Positions 7,955 to 14,184 of a stretch of 19,009 nt of DNA are shown piece by piece (the stretch's first letter is position 1; each line of letters begins with the position of its first letter). Origin of the DNA: CAG-791 sp963591995 (GTDB taxonomy: Bacteria > Bacillota > Clostridia > Lachnospirales > Lachnospiraceae); contig CAVAUJ010000048.1 in NCBI GenBank assembly GCA_963591995.1, forward strand, positions 1 to 19,009, read 5' to 3'. Position numbers and translations under genes: made by a program. Below the pieces are notes generated by a model, which worked only from the letters and a program-made list of their open reading frames with translations, was not told the DNA's origin and ran no database searches.

Positions 7955-7987
7955 CACATCGAGATTTTCCGAAGGAAAATCGATGTG
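7955..7987 (-). other. Long hairpin abutting the yifB stop codon
   Basis: Directly after the yifB TAG, the arms cacatcgagattttcc (7955-7970) and ggaaaatcgatgtg (7974-7987) pair over 14 bp with a 2-nt bulge and a 3-nt loop; as RNA the loop region reads CCUUCGG. No T-tract follows, so it is not a standard terminator. It may stabilise the upstream mRNA or tune dprA expression. Confidence 0.6.
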
Positions 7988-9535
7988 CTAACATTCGCCG
8001 ACGCGTCCGCGCTCACTGCAGCGGTAGCCGGCCGCCTCTGCCAGGTGATCCTCTGTAATGTCCGATGCTCCCTCCAGATCCGCGATCGTCCGCGCGACCT
8101 TGAGAATCCGATAGAAGGCTCTCGCCGACAGCTTCATTCGGCCGAAGATTTCCTTTACGAATTTCCTCTCCCTGCTGCCGAGCCGACAATACCGGTCGGT
8201 CATCGGCGCACTCATTTCTCCGTTGAATGCGATCTTCTCTTTCGCAAACCGCTCCCTTTGACGTTCTCTTGCCTGCATGACGCGTCTTCGGACACAGCTG
8301 CTGTCCTCCTCCGGTTTCCTGTGCAAAAGTGCGTCCACCGACACCCGCGGCGCATCCACCAGAATATCGATGCGGTCCAGAATCGGTCCGGGAATGCGGC
8401 TCTGATAGTGCATGATGTCCGCCTGCGTACAGCTGCAGCTGCTGTCCGGATAATTGCCGCAGGGACAGGGATTGGCCGCACCGATCAGCATGAACCGCGC
8501 GGGGAAATCATAGCTTCCGGTGCTGCGCGAAATGACAATGTGCTGATCCTCCAGCGGCTGACGGAGAAGATTCAGACTTTCCTTTCGGAATTCCGGCAGT
8601 TCGTCCAGAAAAAGAACGCCGCGATGTGCAAGAGAAATGACGCCCGGTGTCGGATGCAAACCGCCGCCCACCAGGGCCTGCTGTGTAATGGAATGATGGG
8701 GTGCCAGAAAGGGACGCGTCCGGACAAAGGGATCCTCTGCCGAAAGCTTTCCCGCGATGCTGTAGATGGAGGAAACCTCCAGCTGCTCCTCCACGGAAAG
8801 CGGCGGAAGAATTCCGGGAAGGCTCTTTGCCATTATCGACTTACCGGAGCCCGGCGGCCCCACCATGAGGACATTATGAAAGCCCGCCGCCGCAATCTCC
8901 AATGCGCGCTTGACGCCCTCCTGTCCGCAGATGTCCCGGAAATCCATTTCCGGCTGCTGCAGCTCCCTGTCTGTCTCATTGAGATAGGGCGGCTCCGATG
9001 GAAATTCCCTCTCCCGTTCCGCGCACGGCAACCGGAAAAAGCGTATGGCCTCCGCCAGACTCCCGATGCCGACGCAGCGGATCCGATGCCACGCGGCCGC
9101 TTCCCTTGCATTCTCCTTCGGCAGCAGAACCGTGTGAAAGCCTTCCTCTGCCGCCTTCCGGACCATCGGAAGGACGCCGCGGACCGGCGTCACCTCGCCG
9201 TCCAAGGACAGTCCTCCCAGCACCAGAATTCCCTCTGCCGCGTCCGGCTCCAGATATTGCATCGCTTCCAGCAGTGCAATTGCAATCGGAAGATCCGCTG
9301 TCAGTTCCCTCTTGGGAATGTCGGCCGGCCTGAAATTAACCGTAATCCTCTTCGGCGGCAAATGGATGCCGGTATTCTTCAATGCGACGCGGACGCGTTC
9401 CTGGGCCTCCCTCACCTGCGCCGAAACGAAGCCAACCATTGAGAACATCGGGAGTCCATCGGAAATATCCGTTTCAATGCGAAGCATATAGCTCTCCACG
9501 CCCCGGATCGCTCCGGTCACAACGCTGCTGAACAT
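7988..9535 (-). CDS. YifB/ComM family Mg-chelatase-like AAA+ ATPase
   Basis: This 515-residue cytoplasmic protein belongs to the YifB/ComM family; ComM of other bacteria is a hexameric helicase that promotes branch migration during transformation. The N-terminal ChlI-like domain spans about residues 1-170 (PVRGVLPMVRKAAEEGF at 117-133). The AAA+ core follows, with Walker A VGPPGSGKS (225-233), HHSITQQALVGGG, Walker B GVLFLDELPEF and IGAANPCPCGNY. The cysteine-rich CPCG...SCSC stretch, common in this family, is intact. The C-terminal Mg_chelatase domain ends near GYRCSERG. ATG at 9535 has GAGGAG 8 nt upstream. Length is normal for the family. It sits just before dprA, as in many Firmicutes, supporting a role in DNA uptake or recombination. 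No clear promoter was found between it and the hydrogenase terminator. Confidence 0.95.
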   Translation of the reverse strand: MFSSVVTGAIRGVESYMLRIETDISDGLPMFSMVGFVSAQVREAQERVRVALKNTGIHLPPKRITVNFRPADIPKRELTADLPIAIALLEAMQYLEPDAAEGILVLGGLSLDGEVTPVRGVLPMVRKAAEEGFHTVLLPKENAREAAAWHRIRCVGIGSLAEAIRFFRLPCAEREREFPSEPPYLNETDRELQQPEMDFRDICGQEGVKRALEIAAAGFHNVLMVGPPGSGKSIMAKSLPGILPPLSVEEQLEVSSIYSIAGKLSAEDPFVRTRPFLAPHHSITQQALVGGGLHPTPGVISLAHRGVLFLDELPEFRKESLNLLRQPLEDQHIVISRSTGSYDFPARFMLIGAANPCPCGNYPDSSCSCTQADIMHYQSRIPGPILDRIDILVDAPRVSVDALLHRKPEEDSSCVRRRVMQARERQRERFAKEKIAFNGEMSAPMTDRYCRLGSRERKFVKEIFGRMKLSARAFYRILKVARTIADLEGASDITEDHLAEAAGYRCSERGRVGEC

Positions 9536-9599
9536 AATCGTTTCTCCTCTTGCGGCTGTTCATCTCCCGAACGGGATCGGATGGGACATGAGATCACGG

Positions 9600-9629
9600 A
9601 AAAATCCGGCAGCAGACGCTGCCGGATTT
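9600..9629 (-). terminator. Rho-independent terminator closing the ABC importer-hydrogenase unit
   Basis: On the minus strand a perfect 12-bp stem (AAATCCGGCAGC, loop GTCT, GCTGCCGGATTT) runs into TTTTT across 9604-9600. It lies 57 nt past the hydrogenase stop codon and before yifB. On the plus strand the following bases are not T-rich, so it acts in one direction. Confidence 0.9.
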
Positions 9630-9685
9630 CATTCTAAGCCGTTTCTGTGCAGGACAACAAATAGAAAACCGTCATCCTTTTTTGT

Positions 9686-11170
9686 TCATTCTGCCGTGTC
9701 CATGTGACCGTCGCGATGCATGCTGAATTTATCCATCGGATAGTTCGCAATGTTTTCCAGCACCTTCCGTCCGTCGGCCTTGGAAAGAAGCGTTGTCCTT
9801 GCCTTCTTGATTTCCACCTCCGTCTTGTGACGGGAGGGCCCGCCGACACAGCCGCCGGGACATACCATGCCCTCCACGAAATCCTCCGGAAGTCTGCCGG
9901 CCTTGAGGAGCGTGAGTGCGGTACGGCAGTCCTGCCCGCCTGCGACCTGCTTGAGCTTGATGCCGGAGACATCCTCGCCCCGTTCCTTCATCACTTCGAT
10001 GACCGCTGCCGCCACACCGCCGCTGGTGGCAAATCGCTTGCCGTAAAGGGAGGATTCCTGATACTCCTCCTCCACCGGCTCTGCCTTCACATCTCTGGAA
10101 CGAAGGAGCGCGCGCAGCTCGCCGTATGTCATAACATAATCGGCATTTCCGGGAACGCTCTTGTCCTCTGCCTCACTCTTTTTGGCAATGCAGGGACCGA
10201 TGAAAACGGTGATGCAGCCGGGATGCTCTGCCTTCAAAAGCCGGGAAATCGCGCACATCGGCGACACCGTGGTGGACATGTTCTCCTTGAACTGCTCCGG
10301 GAAGTGCTTCTTCATCATATTGATGAAGGCCGGGCAGCAGGAGGTCGTCATCTTCTTGCCTTCCTTGATGGCCTCACTCCACTCCGCCGCCTCATAGGCT
10401 GCCGTCATATCGCCGCCGAGGCCGACCTCAACCATGTCCGTGAAGCCGATCTTCTTGAGGGTTGCCCGGATTGCCGCCATCGAGATGTCCTCGCCGAACT
10501 GTCCCTCGGTGGCCGGTGCGCACATGGCATAAACCTCGTCGCCGTTCACAATGTGCTCAATGACCTTGGCCAGATATGTTTTCGAGCCGATGGCACCAAA
10601 CGGGCAGCTGTGGATGCAATGGCCGCAATTGATGCACTTATCCTCATCAATCTCGCAAAAGCCGTTCTCATCGAAGGCAATGGCCCCCACGGGACAGGCC
10701 TTTTTGCACGGGCGCACCAGATGCACGATGGCACCGTAGGGACAGGCCTGCGCGCACATGCCGCACTCACGACACTTGTTGCGGTCAATATGGGAACGGA
10801 ACTCGCCGATGGTGATGGCTCCGAATTTACATGAATTCTCGCAGGCCTTTCCGAGACACAGACGGCAATTGTCCGTGACCGAGTAGGAGGAAAGCGGACA
10901 CTCGTCGCAGGCAGGCTTGATGACCTGCACAATATTGTGGGAATCCGGATTGCACATGGTATTCTGTGCGCAGGAAAGGCGGATTCTCTGCCGGGTGATC
11001 TCCCTTTCCTTATAGATGCAGCACCGGTAGGTCGGCTTGGGTCCCGGGATCAGCTCGTAGACCAGGGCCTCCTTGTGCTCATCGTCCAGCTTCCCCTCCC
11101 AGGCAAGACGGGCGACCTCCTCCATAACCTTGTGTTTGTAGCTGACCAGAGCCTTGTCACTTGTAACCAT
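9686..11170 (-). CDS. Group B [FeFe] hydrogenase with N-terminal iron-sulfur domains
   Basis: This 494-residue protein has all H-cluster ligands. The signatures have the group B form: TSCCPAF (proton-transfer Cys278, ligand Cys279), IGPCIAKK (Cys327) and GMVCPGGCVGGP (Cys437, Cys441). In IGPC a Gly stands where group A enzymes have Met (MPC). The N-terminal part has the Cys-rich stretch CRLCLGKACENSC (102-114), then two ferredoxin-like motifs, CRECGMCAQACP (133-144) and CINCGHCIHSCP (179-190), with CKKACP between them. It should interconvert H2 and protons with electrons passed through the FeS chain; no signal peptide is present, so it is cytoplasmic. ATG at 11170 is preceded by AAGGA at 7-nt spacing; an earlier in-frame start at 11209 would overlap the ATPase gene. 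It starts 19 nt after the ATPase stop and ends at a strong terminator, so it appears to be the last gene of the importer unit. The physiological role of group B enzymes is poorly known. Confidence 0.93.
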   Translation of the reverse strand: MVTSDKALVSYKHKVMEEVARLAWEGKLDDEHKEALVYELIPGPKPTYRCCIYKEREITRQRIRLSCAQNTMCNPDSHNIVQVIKPACDECPLSSYSVTDNCRLCLGKACENSCKFGAITIGEFRSHIDRNKCRECGMCAQACPYGAIVHLVRPCKKACPVGAIAFDENGFCEIDEDKCINCGHCIHSCPFGAIGSKTYLAKVIEHIVNGDEVYAMCAPATEGQFGEDISMAAIRATLKKIGFTDMVEVGLGGDMTAAYEAAEWSEAIKEGKKMTTSCCPAFINMMKKHFPEQFKENMSTTVSPMCAISRLLKAEHPGCITVFIGPCIAKKSEAEDKSVPGNADYVMTYGELRALLRSRDVKAEPVEEEYQESSLYGKRFATSGGVAAAVIEVMKERGEDVSGIKLKQVAGGQDCRTALTLLKAGRLPEDFVEGMVCPGGCVGGPSRHKTEVEIKKARTTLLSKADGRKVLENIANYPMDKFSMHRDGHMDTAE

Positions 11171-11189
11171 ACTCTTTTCCTTTCTGTCG

Positions 11190-11801
11190 TTATATTGTGG
11201 CTGTTCCACGCATTCCGGATATTCCGACCGGAATGTTCTTGCAAAAACTCAAACCATCCAGGGAATGCGCTGTCAATACCAGCGGCGTCGTACCCTGTAT
11301 GCTGCGAATGTAGTCAATGCATCGCTTTCGGTTCTCTTCATCCAGACCGGCAAACGGCTCATCCATCACGATCACATCCGATGGGATAATACAGGCGCGG
11401 ACAATGCAGACCCGCCTACGCATCCCGCCGGAGAGCTCATACACCGGTTTGTCCAGCTCATCCGCAGGGAGCAGTTTCTCCAGCTCCTCCCTTGCAATGC
11501 GCTCCGAGAGCTTGCGATTCACCATTGCCACATTCTCAACGGCCGAGAAGCCCTCGCACAGGCGGTCCTCCTGAAATACAACGCCTGCGTTGACTCTCGA
11601 ATATTTATAATCTCCGAGGAGACGTACCCGTCCCGCATCCGGCTTCTCCAGACCGAGGAGAATCCGCAGAAATGTCGTCTTGCCGGCTCCCGATTCCCCG
11701 GTAAGGACATAAGAGGAATCCGAGGATACGTCCAGGCTGAAATCCTCCAGAACCGGCTTACCGCTGTAGCTCTTATAAATGTGCTCGGCCTCTATGGTCA
11801 T
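11190..11801 (-). CDS. ABC importer ATPase, NitT/TauT type (SsuB/TauB-like)
   Basis: This 203-residue ATPase is the motor of a NitT/TauT-type uptake system. It has Walker A GESGAGKT (35-42), Q-loop VVFQED (Q77), signature LSGGM (123-127), Walker B VIVMDEPFAGLD (143-154) and the switch His179 in LTAHS. At 203 residues it is shorter than SsuB or TauB (about 250) and stops soon after the H-loop, so it lacks the usual C-terminal tail; there is no sign of a frameshift. The ATG at 11801 overlaps the permease stop in ATGA, with GAGG 7 nt upstream. The hydrogenase begins 19 nt after its stop. The substrate cannot be told from the ATPase. Confidence 0.93.
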   Translation of the reverse strand: MTIEAEHIYKSYSGKPVLEDFSLDVSSDSSYVLTGESGAGKTTFLRILLGLEKPDAGRVRLLGDYKYSRVNAGVVFQEDRLCEGFSAVENVAMVNRKLSERIAREELEKLLPADELDKPVYELSGGMRRRVCIVRACIIPSDVIVMDEPFAGLDEENRKRCIDYIRSIQGTTPLVLTAHSLDGLSFCKNIPVGISGMRGTATI

Positions 11802-12652
11802 TCTGCCGCCTCACTTCCTGTGCTCTGTCCGTGCAGGCAGCTCTGTGCGCACCCCGCCGAAGCTCCATTCGTCTGCGTCCGGTTCTCCTTCGTCCGGTTC
11901 TCCTTCCCTGCGACTCCCGGCCGCACTGCTCTTCCCTCCGGTACGGAGAGCACCAGCAGAAAGATCTTTTCAAACGCCCAGCTCACCAGCAGGATCACCA
12001 GCGTCCATGCCAGAACACCGGCGGTATCCAGCATAATTTTATTCACATACAGCTGGTTGCCTATGCTGAGCTTGTATTGTCCGATCAGCTCGGCCGCAAT
12101 GCCGCTCTTCCAGCTCATGCCGAGTGCCAGCGCAAAGCCGCTTTTCAGAAAAGGATAAATCCCGGGAAGAACGACGTAGCGGAACCGCGCGCCCTGCGGC
12201 ATGTGGAACACTTCTGCCATTTCGACAAGCTTTGGATCCAGGCTCTCCATTCCCTGCAATGTATTCAGGTACAGGATCGGGAAAACAACAATAAAGCTGA
12301 TGAAAAAGGACAGTGTCCCCGCCCCGAACCAGATCAGCGCCAGAATGATAAAGCTGGCAACCGGAACCGATTTCAGAACTGCCACAAGAGGTGCCAGAAT
12401 CTCCTTGAGAAGCTCTCTCTCTCCGGCCAGCAGCGCCAGCACGATGCCCGCCGCGGATCCCGCAAGAAATCCTCCCACGATCCGAAGGAAGGAGAAGGTC
12501 ACACTCTGCAGGAACTCCTCCGTCCCTGCCAGGGCGCACAGTGCCTGCAGCGTCTCGAGGGGTCCGGCCATCAGAATCGGATTATGAATCAATACCGCAG
12601 CCAGCTGCCAGAGCACCAGCCAGGCAAGTGCAATGCAAACTCGTCTCTTCAT
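11798..12652 (-). CDS. ABC importer permease, NitT/TauT type (SsuC/TauC-like)
   Basis: This 284-residue protein has about six membrane helices and forms the channel of the importer. The coupling (EAA) loop is AEVFHMPQGARFRYVVLPG, followed by FALALGMSWKSGIAAELIG, as in the SsuC/TauC branch of BPD_transp_1 permeases. The start is uncertain. ATG at 12652 opens with KRR and a hydrophobic helix, while TTG at 12664 lies one base after the substrate-binding gene's stop; neither has a strong ribosome binding site, so translational coupling is likely. After the last helix there is an odd hydrophilic tail of about 45 residues, rich in Lys/Arg/Glu/Asn and then Gly/Ala/Ser with two Cys. It includes KENRTKENRT, encoded by a perfect 15-bp duplication. 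The stop overlaps the ATPase start by 4 nt. Confidence 0.92.
   Translation of the reverse strand: MKRRVCIALAWLVLWQLAAVLIHNPILMAGPLETLQALCALAGTEEFLQSVTFSFLRIVGGFLAGSAAGIVLALLAGERELLKEILAPLVAVLKSVPVASFIILALIWFGAGTLSFFISFIVVFPILYLNTLQGMESLDPKLVEMAEVFHMPQGARFRYVVLPGIYPFLKSGFALALGMSWKSGIAAELIGQYKLSIGNQLYVNKIMLDTAGVLAWTLVILLVSWAFEKIFLLVLSVPEGRAVRPGVAGKENRTKENRTQTNGASAGCAQSCLHGQSTGSEAAE
11877..11906. repeat. Perfect 15-bp tandem duplication in the permease gene
   Basis: The unit gtccggttctccttc occurs twice in a row (11877-11891 and 11892-11906), in frame with the permease, and encodes the KENRT pair in its C-terminal tail. Because the unit is a multiple of three, copy-number change would alter tail length without breaking the frame. 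Confidence 0.85.
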
Positions 12653-12665
12653 CTCACCGCTCAAC

Positions 12666-13775
12666 TCACTGCTCTACCATGTAGAAATCGTCCGCAGGAA
12701 GCTTGCCGCCGACGGAGGAAGGATCCGCCTCGTACAGAACCTCCAGATACCCGGACAGCGCCTCCTGCATCTCTGTACCGGTGATGCACACGATGTTGCA
12801 ATAGGGCAGTGCCTTCTGTGCAATCGGTGCCTTTTCGATGATCCCGTATTCGGCGACCAGCGCAGCCGTACCCTCAACATCGGAGACCGCTTTTTCCGCC
12901 GACTGTGCGTGCTCCTCCATGAACACCGCCACCGCGTCCGGATGCTCCTCCAGGTATGCATTCCGCACGATTGTTGCGCCCGTAAGGAACCGGGATCCGT
13001 TGCCGGTCACCTCATCCCACGCGTCTGTCAGGGAGAACACGGTCTGCAGGCTTTCATTCTGCGCCTCCGCCACCGTGACAAAGGGCTGCGGCAGTACCGC
13101 GATCTTCATGGGGTCCTCCTGCAGGAGGGCTGCAATCTCGGTCGCCTCGGAGTGGAACTCCAGCGTACAATCGTCAATGCCGTTCGCCGCCAGAAGATAA
13201 TTCAATGCATACTCCGGCGTCGCGCCCTGCCCGGTTGTCAGAACCGTCTTTCCTGCCAGATCCGCAATGGAGGAAATGCTCTCATCGGCGGTTACGCCGT
13301 ACAGAACCCCCAGGGTATTGATGTCGATCACCGACACTCCGCCCTCTGTCTTGTTATAAAGCGTCGCCGCCAGATTGGCGGGAACCATCGCAATATCCAG
13401 ATCACCGGATGCAACGGATGCCACAATCTCCGAAGGATCCGAAGCCATCGTAAAGGTGTAGGTCCCCTGCGACGTCTCCTCCTCCGACGCCTTCATCAGA
13501 TTCACCAGCCCCATCGTGGTGGGTCCCTTCAGGGATCCTACCCGGATGACCGTTCCGTCATAATCGAGTGCCTCTGCGGTCTCCTCCGCAGACGTTTCCT
13601 CCGACGCCGCAGCTGCCTGATCCTCTGCCGCAGCCGCCTCTGTCCCGGCATCGCTTTCCTCTTCTGCCGTCTCCGAAGCCGGTTCCGCCGTCTGTCCGGT
13701 CTCTTCGCCGCAGCCGGTCAGAACCCCCGCTGCCAGAACCACTGCCATTGCAACTCCCGCTGCCCTACGTTTCAT
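12666..13775 (-). CDS. Substrate-binding lipoprotein of a NitT/TauT-type ABC importer
   Basis: This 369-residue extracytoplasmic binding protein feeds the permease and ATPase encoded next. The N-terminus is a lipoprotein signal (MKRRAAG, hydrophobic core, lipobox LTGC with Cys22). It is followed by an Ala/Glu/Thr-rich acidic linker of about 50 residues. The two-lobed SsuA/NMT1-like fold shows VGSLKGPTTMGLVNLM, SGDLDIAMVPANLAATLY, AGKTVLTTGQGATPEYALNY and ENDs-type later segments around FMEEHAQSAEKAV. Systems of this class bring in sulfonates, nitrate, bicarbonate, thiamine precursors or riboflavin; nothing here decides among them, and no TPP or FMN riboswitch was recognised upstream. ATG at 13775 has AAAGGAG 5 nt upstream and gives the signal peptide; the frame is open to 14036, but that would put the promoter inside the gene. 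It is the first gene of the unit that ends with the [FeFe] hydrogenase. Confidence 0.9.
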   Translation of the reverse strand: MKRRAAGVAMAVVLAAGVLTGCGEETGQTAEPASETAEEESDAGTEAAAAEDQAAAASEETSAEETAEALDYDGTVIRVGSLKGPTTMGLVNLMKASEEETSQGTYTFTMASDPSEIVASVASGDLDIAMVPANLAATLYNKTEGGVSVIDINTLGVLYGVTADESISSIADLAGKTVLTTGQGATPEYALNYLLAANGIDDCTLEFHSEATEIAALLQEDPMKIAVLPQPFVTVAEAQNESLQTVFSLTDAWDEVTGNGSRFLTGATIVRNAYLEEHPDAVAVFMEEHAQSAEKAVSDVEGTAALVAEYGIIEKAPIAQKALPYCNIVCITGTEMQEALSGYLEVLYEADPSSVGGKLPADDFYMVEQ

Positions 13776-14007
13776 TTCTGCTCCTTTCGTTTTATCCATC
13801 GCTGTGCCCGCGGCATTCCTTCCCGATGAAGACGGCCCACGGCCCTCCTGCTGTCCCCCGGCCCCTCTCGTCCTTTCTCTCAAGGTTCCGCCGGACTCTC
13901 TCGAAAACTTTGCCCCGTTTGTGTCTGGCCCGTGCCCGATGGATGAAAACCACACATTAAACCGTTCGTTTCCGCCATATTCCGCAATCCGAAATATGAC
14001 ACTGTTC
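13776..14007 (-). other. Long 5' leader of the importer-hydrogenase unit with an inverted repeat
   Basis: From the predicted start of transcription near 14001 to the first ATG there are about 225 untranslated bases. An imperfect inverted repeat lies at 13976-13998 (catattccg, 5-nt spacer, cgaaatatg; 8 of 9 pairs match), just downstream of the -10. That is a usual position for a repressor site. I recognised no TPP, FMN, SAM, cobalamin, glycine or c-di-GMP riboswitch core in the rest of the leader. Confidence 0.45.
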
Positions 14008-14036
14008 ATTATAAAAATGCCCCTCTTTATCCGCAA
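14008..14036 (-). promoter_or_regulatory. Promoter of the importer-hydrogenase unit, inside the preceding terminator
   Basis: On the minus strand TTGCGG (14036-14031) and a perfect TATAAT (14013-14008) are separated by 17 bp. The -35 falls in the loop of the terminator hairpin of the upstream lipoprotein gene, the spacer contains the hairpin's second arm, and the -10 overlaps its T-tract. Confidence 0.7.
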
Positions 14037-14048
14037 GGAAAAGAGGGG
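14013..14048 (-). terminator. Rho-independent terminator of the DUF3298 lipoprotein gene
   Basis: On the minus strand CCCCTCTTT (14048-14040), an 11-nt loop and AAAGAGGGG (14028-14020) make a perfect 9-bp stem, followed by CATTTTTAT. It lies about 137 nt after the lipoprotein stop codon. A 12-bp palindrome CCTCTTTAGAGG at 14180-14169, right after that stop, shares the arm sequence and could pair with it instead. Confidence 0.75.
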
Positions 14049-14094
14049 TTAACGAATGCTAATTCTTGTTAGAAGTTTCACAAACTTGCCGTAA

Positions 14095-14154
14095 CGGGTA
14101 TCCTGCCAACGTATTTCCTGCAAGCGGATTTCCGGCTGGCGGATATCCTGCAAA
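14095..14154. repeat. Four 15-bp tandem repeats downstream of the DUF3298 lipoprotein gene
   Basis: Four contiguous 15-nt units begin at 14095, 14110, 14125 and 14140: CGGGTATCCTGCCAA, CGTATTTCCTGCAAG, CGGATTTCCGGCTGG and CGGATATCCTGCAAA. They lie in the 3' untranslated region between the lipoprotein stop and its terminator. On the minus strand they happen to form an open frame with a periodic Q-D/E-I/T-R pattern, but with no start codon or ribosome binding site. Confidence 0.8.
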
Positions 14155-14184
14155 AAGGCAAGCTGCGGCCTCTAAAGAGGTGCT

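Noticed and set aside
9630..9686. Promoter for yifB upstream of the hydrogenase terminator (TTGTTG-18-TAGAAT)
   Set aside because: Weak match, long spacer, and transcripts would run straight into the strong terminator at 9629-9600.
13776..14000. Riboswitch in the importer-hydrogenase leader
   Set aside because: The leader length invited a search for TPP, FMN, SAM, cobalamin, glycine, guanidine, fluoride and c-di-GMP cores by eye; no conserved core was found. A covariance-model search could still find one.
13776..14036. In-frame 87-residue N-terminal extension of the substrate-binding protein
   Set aside because: It would hide the lipoprotein signal inside the protein and contain the promoter and terminator; ATG at 13775 has a good ribosome binding site.
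14078..14184. Small gene encoding a Q-D/E-I-R repeat peptide
   Set aside because: The open frame across the 15-bp repeats has no start codon or ribosome binding site after the lipoprotein stop.
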